The notes beneath the pieces were generated by a model. That model worked only from the letters and a program-made list of their open reading frames with translations, was not told the origin of the DNA and did not search any database. A DNA stretch of 64,000 bases from CAZBDU01 sp964490725 (GTDB lineage Bacteria; Spirochaetota; Spirochaetia; SZUA-6; DRHE01). Shown here piece after piece: positions 1 to 8,673 of the stretch. Within the stretch, counting starts at the first letter, position 1. Every line of letters begins with the position of its first letter. The DNA is taken from NCBI GenBank assembly GCA_964490725.1, contig CAZBDU010000012.1, positions 1 through 64,000 on the forward strand, in the 5' to 3' direction. The position numbers and the translations under genes were made by a program.

Positions 1-70
1 GGCGCGGCCCCTGGCGTGCGGGCGTGGCCCCTGGCGTGCGGGCGTGGCCCCTGGCGTGCGGGCGTGGCGC
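1..70. repeat. 20-bp GC-rich tandem repeat at the window edge
   Basis: Three 20-bp units follow one another at 11-30, 31-50 and 51-70. The third has one mismatch and a half unit lies at 1-10. Each unit begins CTGGCGTGCG and continues GGCGTGGCCC. The array abuts the stop codon of the hybrid kinase on the minus strand, so it is downstream of that gene. The true copy number cannot be seen because the window starts inside the array. Confidence 0.85.
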
Positions 71-76
71 CGAGGG

Positions 77-2041
77 TCAGCGATCCAGAACCTCCCGCAC
101 GCGGCGCGCCAGCTCCTCCGGGGCAAACGGCTTGGCCAGCAGCTCCAGTCCGGCGGCGGGCACGCCATGGCGCCCCAGGGCCTCCCCCGGATAGCCGGAA
201 ATGTAGAGCACCCGCAGGTCGGGAAAGCGATCCAGAAGCTGCTTGGCCAGCTCCCGCCCGTTCATTTCGGGCATGATGACGTCGGTGAGCAGCAGCTCCG
301 GCCCCCCGGACCCATCGCGGCCCGCCAGGGCCAGGGCCTCCCGGCCGCTCACCGCGGCGGTCACCCGGTAGCCCTTTCGTTCCAGGATCTTGCGCGCCAT
401 TTCGCGCAGGGCCTGCTCGTCCTCCACCAGAAGCACCGTCTCCCCCCCTCCGGGACGCGCTGCCCCTGCGCCGGCGGGCCCTTCAACTTCCGGGCCTTCC
501 GCGGTGCAGGGAAGCAAAATCCTGAAAGTGGTGCCCACCCGTGGGCGGCTGGAGACGGTGATGGTCCCCAGACTACCCTTCACGATGCCGTGCACCGTGG
601 ACAGGCCGAGCCCGGTCCCCTTGCCTGCCTCCTTGGTGGTGAAGAAGGGTTCGAATACGCGGGACAGCGTCTGCCCGTCCATCCCTTCGCCGCTGTCGCG
701 CACCGAGAGCTCCACGTGCGGCCCGGGCTGGAGAGGCGGGTGGCTGGAAGCAAACCCCTCGTCCACCTCCCGGTTGGCGCTTCCGATCACCAGCGTGCCG
801 TCCCGGGGCATCGCGTCGCGAGCGTTCACGGCCAGGTTGAGCACCATCTGCTCGAACTGGCCCGGATCCAGGCGCACCAGCGCGGGATCCGCCTGCAGGC
901 TCTCCACCAGCTCGATGTTCTCGCCGATGAGCCGCCGCAGCATGTCCCCCAGGGAGTGGAGCTGGACGTTCACGTCCACCGTGGCCGGCCTGATGGCCTG
1001 TTTGCGGCTGAAGGCCAGCAACTGCCGGGTCAACGAGGCCGCTCGCCGCGCCGCCCCCTGGATTTCTGCGGCGCTCTCCCAGGCCGCCTCGACGGCAGGC
1101 TCCATACGGATCATCTCGGCGTAGCCGAGAATGGCGGTGAGCAGATTGTTGAAGTCATGCGCAATGCCGCCCGCCAGCCGGCCTACCGCCTCCATCTTCA
1201 GTGCCTGCCGGAGCTGCTCCTCCGTCTCCACCTGGTGGGTGATATCCTCGGCGGTCGCCAGGATGTAGTTGGGACGCCCCTGGGAGTCGCGGAACACCAC
1301 GTCCTGCCAGCGGCAGGTGATCTGGCTCCCGTCCTTGCGCAGGTTGCGGTTGACGTGGAAGGGCGCGGAGGCGGCGTTCCTGACGGCGCGCAGTCGCCTC
1401 GAGACCTCCTCGCCGGTCTCTTCGGGGACCAGGAAGTCCATGGTGTAACGCCCCACCGCCTCCTCGCGCCGCCAGCCGAAGATCCGCTCGGCCGAGCGGC
1501 TCCACTCCAGGACGTGGTAGCCGTGATCGAACACGATCAGCGCAAAGGGCACCGCGTCGAACATGTCCCGGTAGCGCGCCTCACTGGCCCGCAGCGCGTC
1601 TTCCGCCCGCCGGCGCTCGGTGACGTCCGCCACCAGGACGAACAGCCCCGCCACCCGGCCGCTGTCGTCCGTGTGCGGCACCAGGGTGGAGCGCAGGTGA
1701 CGGCGCCGGCCGTCGGGAAAGGAGGTGGAGCTCTCGAAATTCGTGGTGCGCCCCGCCAGGGCCCTGGCCAGATGCCCGGCCACGATGGGGTAGCTCTCCG
1801 CCGGAACCACCTCCTCCACCCTTCGGCCCAGGAACTGCTCCCGCGGGCGGCCGTACCAGAGCTCGTAGGTGCGGTTCACGAAGCGAAAGCACAGGCCGGT
1901 GTCCACGTACGAGATGAGCACCGGCAGGTTGTCCGCCAGCAGCCTCAGCACCGTCTGGCTGTCGGGCAGCGTTCCGGGAGAGGAGGACGCGCCGCTGTCG
2001 CCGGGCCGGCCCCGCCCCGGGTTGCCGCGTTCCACCTTCAT
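77..2041 (-). CDS. PAS-PAS hybrid sensor histidine kinase with C-terminal receiver
   Basis: The protein has 654 residues and no membrane segment, so it should be a cytosolic signal-transducing kinase. Two PAS domains lie at about 28-140 and 155-275. The dimerisation and phospho-acceptor segment carries HDFNN with His295. The N-box (NLAVNARDAM) is near 402-411, the G-box GTGLGL near 475-480, and a receiver domain follows at about 535-654 with Asp587 as phospho-acceptor and Lys637 conserved. The start was taken at the ATG just before the PAS region; the frame stays open further upstream, but that stretch is antisense to the neighbouring membrane protein. It is divergent from the 2154-3784 pair. 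The architecture is the same as the larger kinase at 3870-7352, so the two are likely paralogues. The ligand is unknown. Confidence 0.9.
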   Translation of the reverse strand: MKVERGNPGRGRPGDSGASSSPGTLPDSQTVLRLLADNLPVLISYVDTGLCFRFVNRTYELWYGRPREQFLGRRVEEVVPAESYPIVAGHLARALAGRTTNFESSTSFPDGRRRHLRSTLVPHTDDSGRVAGLFVLVADVTERRRAEDALRASEARYRDMFDAVPFALIVFDHGYHVLEWSRSAERIFGWRREEAVGRYTMDFLVPEETGEEVSRRLRAVRNAASAPFHVNRNLRKDGSQITCRWQDVVFRDSQGRPNYILATAEDITHQVETEEQLRQALKMEAVGRLAGGIAHDFNNLLTAILGYAEMIRMEPAVEAAWESAAEIQGAARRAASLTRQLLAFSRKQAIRPATVDVNVQLHSLGDMLRRLIGENIELVESLQADPALVRLDPGQFEQMVLNLAVNARDAMPRDGTLVIGSANREVDEGFASSHPPLQPGPHVELSVRDSGEGMDGQTLSRVFEPFFTTKEAGKGTGLGLSTVHGIVKGSLGTITVSSRPRVGTTFRILLPCTAEGPEVEGPAGAGAARPGGGETVLLVEDEQALREMARKILERKGYRVTAAVSGREALALAGRDGSGGPELLLTDVIMPEMNGRELAKQLLDRFPDLRVLYISGYPGEALGRHGVPAAGLELLAKPFAPEELARRVREVLDR

Positions 2042-2153
2042 GCGGCGACAGTAGCGCCGGCAGCCGGAACCGTCAAGGTCCACTGGCGCCGCCGGGGCCC
2101 TTCGTCGTAGAATGAAACGAACCGCGGCACCGCCTCGGGGAAAGGATAGAACA

Positions 2154-2681
2154 ATGGAACGGTACGAGCGGGTGTTCAACGTCGTGGGCTGGCTGGGGTT
2201 CGCCTTCCTGGTACCCGCCGGCATGGTCCTCTTCGACTTCCGCCCCGTCGTAGAGTTTATCCGCGGCAGCCTTTCGTTCGCCACGCCGTCGGTGCTCACC
2301 ATGATCGGCTTTGGGCTGATCCTGCTGCGGGTCCTGTTCGGCGGCGGCAACCTGGTGCTTCCTCTGTTGATCGGTTTTCTGGCAGGCTTCTTCCTGGTGG
2401 CCGCGGCGGTCCCCATGGGATTCATGCGCTGGTGGATGAAAGCGGCGGCCGCCGTCCCCTTCCTGGACAGCCCGCAGCTCACCTTCCTCACCGGGGCGGG
2501 CACCGCCTTCCTGGGCGTGCTGCTCAGCTACCTGCGCCGGCTGAGCTTCATCTTCCAGCTCGTTCTGCTCGTGGCGCTCCCCGTGCTCTTTCTGGTCGTG
2601 GCCTATGCCTTCCATCTGTTCACGTTTCCCCCGCCGCCGCAGGGCTCCGCGGTGCTGGCGCTGGAGGCTGCTTTGTCGTGA
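2154..2681 (+). CDS. Small multi-pass membrane protein of unknown function
   Basis: This 175-residue protein is very hydrophobic, with about five predicted membrane segments (near residues 7-27, 43-60, 65-90, 103-120 and 128-150). I recognise no family or catalytic motif. The ATG at 2154 was preferred over one 14 codons upstream because an AAAGGA-type ribosome site precedes it. Its stop TGA overlaps the GTG start of the ADP-ribosylglycohydrolase (GTGA at 2678-2681), so the two are translationally coupled and probably functionally linked. A membrane partner or anchor for the hydrolase is possible but only inferred. Confidence 0.7.
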   Translation: MERYERVFNVVGWLGFAFLVPAGMVLFDFRPVVEFIRGSLSFATPSVLTMIGFGLILLRVLFGGGNLVLPLLIGFLAGFFLVAAAVPMGFMRWWMKAAAAVPFLDSPQLTFLTGAGTAFLGVLLSYLRRLSFIFQLVLLVALPVLFLVVAYAFHLFTFPPPPQGSAVLALEAALS

Positions 2682-3784
2682 GGGACAACCGGGACACTCT
2701 GGACAGGCTGTTCCGGGAAGGCCGGATCGAACTGCGACGAGGGGCCCTGTTCGACACGGACCCACAGCCCCTGCCGGCGGGATGGCCCTTCGCCCGGGCG
2801 GAAGGCATGATGCTCGCTCTGGCGGTGGGTGACTCCCTCGGCCGGACCACCGAGGGGATGAGTCCCGCCTTGCGGCGGGAGGCCTTCGGCGAGGTGCGGG
2901 ACTACCTCCCCCATCCGGGCTTTGCCGCTGCCCAGGAGCATTCGCCGCGGGGCTACCCCTCCGATGACACGCAGCTCGCCTTCTGGACGCTGGAGCAGCT
3001 GATTGCCGACCGGGGGCTGGACCCCCAGCGGCTGGCGGAGCGCTTCAGCCGCGACACGATCTTCGGCATCGGCAGCACCGTGCTGGGATTTCTGCGTGCC
3101 CTCCAGGCGGGCCGCCCCTGGTACGAGGCCGGACCCAACTCCGCAGGCAACGGCGCGCTGATGCGCATCGCGCCCATGGTGATCCCGCATCTCGGCTCGC
3201 CTTCCAGCCGCCTGTGGGCCGACACGGCCCTCTCGGCGATGATCACCCACAACGACTCGGCCTCCATCGCCTCCTGCCTGGCGATGGTGCGCATGCTCTG
3301 GGCCGCCTTCGGCATGACGGGCCCCCCGCAGGCGGGCTTCTGGCTGGCCAGCTACGTCGCCACCGCCCGGGACGTGGAAGCGGACCACTCCTACCAACCG
3401 CGGGGCGGCCGCTACCAGGGTTTCCAGGGGCCCCTGTGGCGGTACGCCGCGGAGGTGGTGAGTGATGCCAGTCGGCGGGGTCTGACGGTCGAGGCGGCCT
3501 GCGAGGGCTGGTACTCCGGAGCCTATCTCCTGGAAACCGTGCCTTGCGTTCTCTACATCCTGGAGCGTCACGGCGGCGACCCGGAAGAGGCCATCGTGCG
3601 CGCGGTCAACGACACGCGGGACAACGATACCGTCGCCGCGATCGTGGGCGCCGTGATGGGCGCTCTGCACGGGAAAGCGGCGCTGCCGCGGCGATGGCTG
3701 CGGCGCCTGTCGGGCCGCACCGCTTCGGCGGACGACGGCAGGGTCTTCGCCCTCCTGGATGAGGCCCGCCGCCTGTGGGGCTAG
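2678..3784 (+). CDS. ADP-ribosylglycohydrolase (DraG/ARH family)
   Basis: The 368-residue protein belongs to the family that removes ADP-ribose from proteins or small molecules using two metal ions. Visible signatures are GDSLG (51-55), the metal-binding SDDT at 95-98 (Asp96, Asp97), the NGALMRIAP segment, and the C-terminal NDTRDNDT block at 311-318 with Asp315 and Asp317. All expected acidic ligands are present, so it is probably active. The start is a GTG overlapping the upstream stop codon. No ADP-ribosyltransferase (such as DraT) or nitrogenase is visible, so the substrate is unknown. It sits between two hybrid histidine kinases, which suggests a regulatory setting rather than housekeeping. 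Confidence 0.9.
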   Translation: MRDNRDTLDRLFREGRIELRRGALFDTDPQPLPAGWPFARAEGMMLALAVGDSLGRTTEGMSPALRREAFGEVRDYLPHPGFAAAQEHSPRGYPSDDTQLAFWTLEQLIADRGLDPQRLAERFSRDTIFGIGSTVLGFLRALQAGRPWYEAGPNSAGNGALMRIAPMVIPHLGSPSSRLWADTALSAMITHNDSASIASCLAMVRMLWAAFGMTGPPQAGFWLASYVATARDVEADHSYQPRGGRYQGFQGPLWRYAAEVVSDASRRGLTVEAACEGWYSGAYLLETVPCVLYILERHGGDPEEAIVRAVNDTRDNDTVAAIVGAVMGALHGKAALPRRWLRRLSGRTASADDGRVFALLDEARRLWG

Positions 3785-3869
3785 CGCCTCGGCAACCCGG
3801 TGCGGCCCGGGGCGCCGGCGGGGGCGGGCGCTGCCGCGCAGGTGGGCCGGCTTCAGCGGAGGTTTCTGC

Positions 3870-6800
3870 ATGAACGGAGAGCTGGAAGATCGTTTCGGCC
3901 TTCTTTCCACCTTCAGCGCCGACTACATCGTACGCCTGGAGCCCAGGGAAGACGGCCCGCCGGTTCTCACCACGATCACCGAGAGCTTCAGGCGCGTCTG
4001 GGGCTACCGGCTGGAGGAGCTGCGCGACCCGGCGGACTGGCGGCGGGTGCTGCACCCGGAAGACCGCGGCCGCTTCGTTCGGCTCCTGGCCAGGGCCCTG
4101 GGCGGCAAGGAATGCCACGGCCGGTTGCGGGGCCACACCCGGGACGGGACCGAACGCTCCGCGGATGTCCGCCTCCTGCCGGTGCTGGAGGCCGGCTCCG
4201 GGAGCGTGAAGGCGGTCATCGTGGTGGCGCGGGACGTGACCGGCCGGCGGCGGGTGGAGCTGGACCTGGAGCAGCGGGCCCGGGAGCTGGAAAGCCTGCG
4301 TCAGACGGTGCTCGATTTCACGGCCGTCCTGGAGCTCGACACCCTCCTGCGGCTCATCCTGCAGCGGGCGGCCTCCCTCCTGAACGCCCGCGGAGGGACA
4401 CTGTTCCTGGCGGACCAACAACGCCGCCGGGTCCGCCTGGAAGCCTGCCACAACGTCTCCGAGGCATACCTCGGCACGGTGCTCGACTTCGGTGAGGGGG
4501 TCGCCGGACGGGTGGCGGAGAGCGGCCAGCCCATGCTGGTGGAGAACCACCGCCGCTGGAGCGGCCGGTCGCTGAAGTTCGAAGAGGACGAGCCCTTCGC
4601 GGCCATGGCCGCCGCGCCCATGGTGTGGCGAGGGAGGGTGGTGGGGGTGATCCTGGTCCTGGACGACGAGCAGCAGCGCCGCTTCGACACCGCGGACCTC
4701 AACCTGCTCAGCCTGTTCGCGGCCCATGCCGCGGTGGCGGTGGAGAACGCACGGCTGTACGGGCAGGCGCAGCAGGAGCTGGAGGAGCGCAGCCGGGCCG
4801 AGGAAGCGCTGGCAGAGAGCGCGCGCCGCTACGAGGCGATCTTCGAGAACGCGCTGGTCGCGCTCTGGTACCAGGACATCTCGGCGCTGCGTGCGGAGCT
4901 GCGCCGGCTGAAGGCCGCAGGCGGCGGGGACCTGGAGCGCAACCTGTCGGAGAACCCGGAGCTGGTGGCGGCAGCGCTGCGCCTGGTGCGCACCGTGGAC
5001 GTGAACCAGGCGGCCATGCGGCTCTACGGCGCATCCACGAAGGCCGAGCTCCTGGGGTCCCCCGCGCGCTTCTTCGCGGAGGAGACGCTGGTCTTGTTCA
5101 GGCGGGAGCTTGCGGCCATCGCGGCAGGGGAGCGCTCCCTGGTGGCGGAAACCGTGGGGATCACCCCCCGAGGAGAGCGGCTCGACATCCTGGTGCACGT
5201 CGCCTTCCCGGACCCGCAAGCCGCGGATCAACACCAGCTGGTGAGCGTGGTGGACATCACCGAGCGCAAGCGGGCGGAACGGGAGCTGCGCAGCCAGCGC
5301 GACCGGGCGCAGCGCTACCTGGACATCGCGCAGGTCATGCTGGTCAGCCTCGATCGGGACGGCAGGGTCGCCATGATCAACCGCAAGGGCTGCTCGATCC
5401 TGGGCTGCACCCGCGAGCAGGCCGTCGGCGCAGATTGGTTCGACCGCTTTCTCCCCCCCCGCGTTCGCACCGAGGTGCGCGAGTTCTTCGACAGGATGGT
5501 GGCCGGGGAGGCCGCGCCGGTGCAGGTTCACGAGAACCCGGTGCTCACCTCCTCCGGCGAGGAGCGGCTTATTGCCTGGCGGAACACGGTGGTGCGGGAC
5601 GAAGCGGGCCGTTTCCTCACCACGCTGAGCTCCGGGGAGGACATCACCGAGCGGCGCCGCAGCGAGGAGGAGCGCGAATGGCAGACCAGGGTGAACGGGG
5701 CGCTCTCGGAGCTCTACCCGCCCCTGGTCTCTTCCCTGGGCTCTGTGGAGGAGGCAGCGCGGATCATTCTGGACAAGGCCCGGGAGCTCACGGACAGCGA
5801 GCAGGGCTACCTCTCCGCCGTCGATCCGGAAACCGGAGACAACGTGGGCCACACCCTGACGGACATGCCGGTGTCGCTCTGTCCGGCGCCGGGCGGCCCG
5901 CTGCGCTTTTCTCGCGACGCGGACGGCCGCTACGGGGGCCTGTGGGGACACGGCCTGGACACGGGGGAGGCGTTCTACACGAACAGCCCGTCCGCCCACA
6001 GCGCCACCCGCGGCCTGCCGGAGAGGCACTTCCCGATCCGCAACTTCCTCTCTGTGCCGGTGGTGTTGGGCTCGGCCGTGGTGGGCCAGATCGCGCTGGC
6101 GAACTGCCCGTCCGGCTACGCGGAGCGGCATCTGGAGGGGATCCGGCGGCTGGCCGAGTACTACGCCCTGGCAGTGCAGCGCCAGAACGCCGAACGGACC
6201 CTGCGCGCGCGGGAGGAGCAGCTCCGCCAAAGCCAGAAGCTGGAGGCGGTGGGACGGCTGGCAGGAGGGGTGGCGCACGACTTCAACAACCTCCTCACCA
6301 CGATTCTGGGCTACGCGGACATGCTCGTGGCCGGCTCCTCGCTGGACGCAGAAGCGGTCCAGGAGGTGGGGGAGATCCGGGCCGCCGCCCAGCGGGCGGC
6401 CGCGCTCACCCGGCAGCTCCTGGCGTTCAGCCGCAAACAGGTCCTGCAGCCACGCAGCACCAGCCTGAACGAGCTGCTGGGAGGGCTGCACCGGATGCTT
6501 CGCCGGCTGATCCCGGAGAGCATCGAGCTTTCCCTGGTGCTGGCCCCGCAGCTCGGGCAGGTCATGGCAGATCCCGTGCAGCTGGAACAGGTGGTGATCA
6601 ACCTGGCGGTCAACGCCAGGGACGCCATGCCGGAGGGCGGGTGCATCACCCTGGAGACCGCGGACACGGAGCTGGACAGCGACTACGCCCGCAGGCACCC
6701 GGAGGTCAGCCCCGGCCCCTACGTGATGCTGGCGGTGAGCGACACCGGCCGGGGCATGGACAGGGAAACCCTGCGCCGGGCCTTCGAGCCCTTCTTCACC

Positions 6801-7352
6801 ACCAAGGAGGTGGGGGCGGGTACCGGCCTGGGACTCTCCACGGTGTTCGGCATCGTCAGGCAGAGCGGCGGCCACATCACCGCCTACAGCGAGCCGGGGA
6901 GCGGCACGACCTTCAAGATCTATCTGCCCAGGATTGCGGCCGCGCCCGCAAGGGAAGCTGCGGCGCGCGAGCCCCGGTTACCCCAGGGGCGGGGAGAGCG
7001 CATCCTCCTGGTGGAGGACGACCAGGCGCTGCGGCGGCTCACCCTCCGGATTCTGGCCAGCGCGGGCTACACCGTGGATGAAGCCGCCAACGGCGCCGAA
7101 GCCCTGGCCGCTCTGGGCGGCGAGCCGCCGCGGCTTCTGATCACCGATGTAGTCATGCCCCAGATGGGCGGCAGGCAGCTGGCCGATCGCCTGCTGGCAT
7201 TGGTCCCGGGGCTGCAGGTGCTGTACATCTCCGGGTACACGGAGAACGCGATCGTGCACCAGGGGGTGCTGGAGGAGGGGGTGAACTTCCTGCACAAGCC
7301 TTTCAGCCCTCGGGTGCTGCTGGAAAAGGTGCGCGACATCCTGGCCGGATAG
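3870..7352 (+). CDS. Multi-PAS/GAF hybrid sensor histidine kinase with receiver
   Basis: The protein has 1160 residues and no membrane segments. In order: a PAS domain (about 10-125), a GAF domain (about 145-300), PAS-type domains (about 315-465 and 480-595), a second GAF-like domain (about 600-770), a HisKA segment with His803 in VAHDFNN, an ATPase domain (N-box near 911-920, GTGLGL near 984-989), and a receiver at about 1043-1160 with Asp1093 and Lys1143. The start was set at the ATG preceded by AGCGGAGG. Upstream in-frame sequence overlaps the end of the glycohydrolase gene and looks non-coding. Stacked PAS and GAF domains point to integration of several small-molecule or redox signals. 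No cognate output regulator is adjacent. Confidence 0.92.
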   Translation: MNGELEDRFGLLSTFSADYIVRLEPREDGPPVLTTITESFRRVWGYRLEELRDPADWRRVLHPEDRGRFVRLLARALGGKECHGRLRGHTRDGTERSADVRLLPVLEAGSGSVKAVIVVARDVTGRRRVELDLEQRARELESLRQTVLDFTAVLELDTLLRLILQRAASLLNARGGTLFLADQQRRRVRLEACHNVSEAYLGTVLDFGEGVAGRVAESGQPMLVENHRRWSGRSLKFEEDEPFAAMAAAPMVWRGRVVGVILVLDDEQQRRFDTADLNLLSLFAAHAAVAVENARLYGQAQQELEERSRAEEALAESARRYEAIFENALVALWYQDISALRAELRRLKAAGGGDLERNLSENPELVAAALRLVRTVDVNQAAMRLYGASTKAELLGSPARFFAEETLVLFRRELAAIAAGERSLVAETVGITPRGERLDILVHVAFPDPQAADQHQLVSVVDITERKRAERELRSQRDRAQRYLDIAQVMLVSLDRDGRVAMINRKGCSILGCTREQAVGADWFDRFLPPRVRTEVREFFDRMVAGEAAPVQVHENPVLTSSGEERLIAWRNTVVRDEAGRFLTTLSSGEDITERRRSEEEREWQTRVNGALSELYPPLVSSLGSVEEAARIILDKARELTDSEQGYLSAVDPETGDNVGHTLTDMPVSLCPAPGGPLRFSRDADGRYGGLWGHGLDTGEAFYTNSPSAHSATRGLPERHFPIRNFLSVPVVLGSAVVGQIALANCPSGYAERHLEGIRRLAEYYALAVQRQNAERTLRAREEQLRQSQKLEAVGRLAGGVAHDFNNLLTTILGYADMLVAGSSLDAEAVQEVGEIRAAAQRAAALTRQLLAFSRKQVLQPRSTSLNELLGGLHRMLRRLIPESIELSLVLAPQLGQVMADPVQLEQVVINLAVNARDAMPEGGCITLETADTELDSDYARRHPEVSPGPYVMLAVSDTGRGMDRETLRRAFEPFFTTKEVGAGTGLGLSTVFGIVRQSGGHITAYSEPGSGTTFKIYLPRIAAAPAREAAAREPRLPQGRGERILLVEDDQALRRLTLRILASAGYTVDEAANGAEALAALGGEPPRLLITDVVMPQMGGRQLADRLLALVPGLQVLYISGYTENAIVHQGVLEEGVNFLHKPFSPRVLLEKVRDILAG

Positions 7353-7401
7353 GAGCCCACGCCCCCGGCGCGGCAGCGGCCCGGGTCGGCCCTGGCTAAA
7401 G

Positions 7402-7429
7402 TGCCGCCGCCTCACCCCCGGCGGCGGCA
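7402..7429 (-). terminator. Hairpin at the 3' end of the LacI gene
   Basis: A 10-bp perfect GC stem (arms 7402-7411 and 7420-7429) encloses an 8-nt loop that contains the stop codon of the LacI-type gene. On the minus strand it is followed only by CTTTA, so the U-tract is weak. It lies between convergent genes and may end transcripts from both sides. Confidence 0.45.
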
Positions 7430-8434
7430 GCTGCCCCGCTTCATCAGCTGCTGCTTCACCTTCAGCACGTGGATGTCTTCGCTTCCGTCCCGCAGCCTGT
7501 CCAGCAGCAGCGTGCAGGCCAGCCTTCCCATGAGCCCAGTATTGATGCGCATGGTGGTGATCTGAGGCAGGAAGGGCTGGCTGTAGTCCAGCACGTCCCC
7601 CGGGGCAATGACGGACACCTCCTCAGGAACCCCCAGGCCGAGCTCCCGCAACGCCGCCACCACGCACGCGGCCGCGTAGTCGTCGTGGCCGAAGACCGCG
7701 GTCGGCCGGTCCCCGGCTGCGAAAACGCCCTCGAGCCTCGCCGCCAGCCCCCCCGCAAGCTCCTCGAAGCCCACGGTGATGCGCCGGGCGGGGGGAAAGG
7801 CCACGCGGTGCTCGTCCAGGGCCTTCTTGAAGCCCACGAACCGATCGGAGAGGACGGCGGGGAACTCGGGACGGGCGTACTCCAGATACAGGATGCTGCG
7901 GTGGCCCAGATCCAGCAGGTGGAGGGCCCCCTCGTAGGCGCCCTGGAAATCGTCCACGCACACCGAGTAGAACTTGTCCTGCAGGTTGCTGTTGTTGATG
8001 AGGACCACCAGGACCCCGTTGTCCTCAAGGCGTGTGAACAGCTCCTCGCTGCTGTAGTGGATGGAGAAGAGGGCCCCGACTCCGAAGCCCGTGATGAGCT
8101 GGTAGAGCTGTTCGGGGGAGGAATCGGCGCTCACCGGAACCAGGACCGGAACGAAACCGCGGGGGACCAGCGCCGACTCGATCTGCAGGAAGAAGGGCCG
8201 CACGAAGCTCCACTCGTAGGCCCGATCCTGGTGGTGAAGCACGCCCACGTAGCGAACCGTCGTGCCGGCAGGCGCGGCCGGGCCGCGGCGCTGGTAGCCG
8301 AGCTGTCGGGCCGCTGCCACCACCTTCTCCCGGACCGGCCTGGAGATCCGCCCCTTTCCGGCCAGCGCCAGGGAGGCCGTGGCCAGGGATACCCCGGCCT
8401 TTGCCGCTACGTCCTGAAGCCTGATTCTCTTCAT
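7412..8434 (-). CDS. LacI-family transcriptional regulator
   Basis: The 340-residue protein has the LacI layout: an N-terminal helix-turn-helix (about 4-27, beginning IRLQDVAAKAGVS), a hinge, then a periplasmic-binding-protein-like effector domain from about residue 60. It is divergent from an operon with a UroD-like protein and a sugar ABC importer (8674-13119), which it most likely controls in response to the imported sugar. Repeated GGTAAAA elements in the 240-bp divergent region (8481-8595) are candidate operators. The ATG start is supported by the HTH beginning immediately after it. Confidence 0.93.
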   Translation of the reverse strand: MKRIRLQDVAAKAGVSLATASLALAGKGRISRPVREKVVAAARQLGYQRRGPAAPAGTTVRYVGVLHHQDRAYEWSFVRPFFLQIESALVPRGFVPVLVPVSADSSPEQLYQLITGFGVGALFSIHYSSEELFTRLEDNGVLVVLINNSNLQDKFYSVCVDDFQGAYEGALHLLDLGHRSILYLEYARPEFPAVLSDRFVGFKKALDEHRVAFPPARRITVGFEELAGGLAARLEGVFAAGDRPTAVFGHDDYAAACVVAALRELGLGVPEEVSVIAPGDVLDYSQPFLPQITTMRINTGLMGRLACTLLLDRLRDGSEDIHVLKVKQQLMKRGSCRRRG

Positions 8435-8480
8435 GCTCCCGCCTTCCGTGCTCTCCGAGCCGCAGCGACCCGCACTGCTA

Positions 8481-8595
8481 AACTTTTACCTCTCCAGGGG
8501 CATGCCTGTCAACCGGAGAAACGCCCTTCGCCTTCTGGCGCCCCGGCGCCGGCGCTACGCTCTCAGGTAAAATGTGGTAAAATAAGGTGAAATGT
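8481..8595. promoter_or_regulatory. Repeated 10-bp GGTAAAATGT elements, candidate operators
   Basis: Three abutting 10-bp units lie at 8566-8575, 8576-8585 and 8586-8595 (GGTAAAATGT, GGTAAAATAA, GGTGAAATGT). A fourth copy in opposite orientation lies at 8481-8490 (AACTTTTACC on plus). The triplet ends 14 bp before a sigma-70-like -35 box for the UroD-like operon. The inverted copy lies close to the LacI gene. One unit per helical turn suggests cooperative binding on one DNA face. Confidence 0.5.
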
Positions 8596-8609
8596 CTGAT
8601 TAAAGAAGC

Positions 8610-8637
8610 TTGACACCGCAGCCCCGGGTGGTAGACT
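8610..8637 (+). promoter_or_regulatory. Sigma-70-like promoter of the UroD-like/sugar ABC operon
   Basis: TTGACA at 8610-8615 is followed after 16 bp by TAGACT at 8632-8637. It lies upstream of the TTG-initiated gene at 8674 and just downstream of the 10-bp repeats, which fits regulated transcription. Confidence 0.55.
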
Positions 8638-8673
8638 ACTACGATCGGCTCAGCGGTTCATGGGGAGGAATCC

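Noticed and set aside
3606..6875. A 1089-codon open frame on the minus strand opposite the large hybrid kinase
   Set aside because: It is antisense to a gene with clear PAS, GAF, HisKA and receiver motifs; its product is Gln/His/Pro/Arg-rich with no domain, as expected from high GC.
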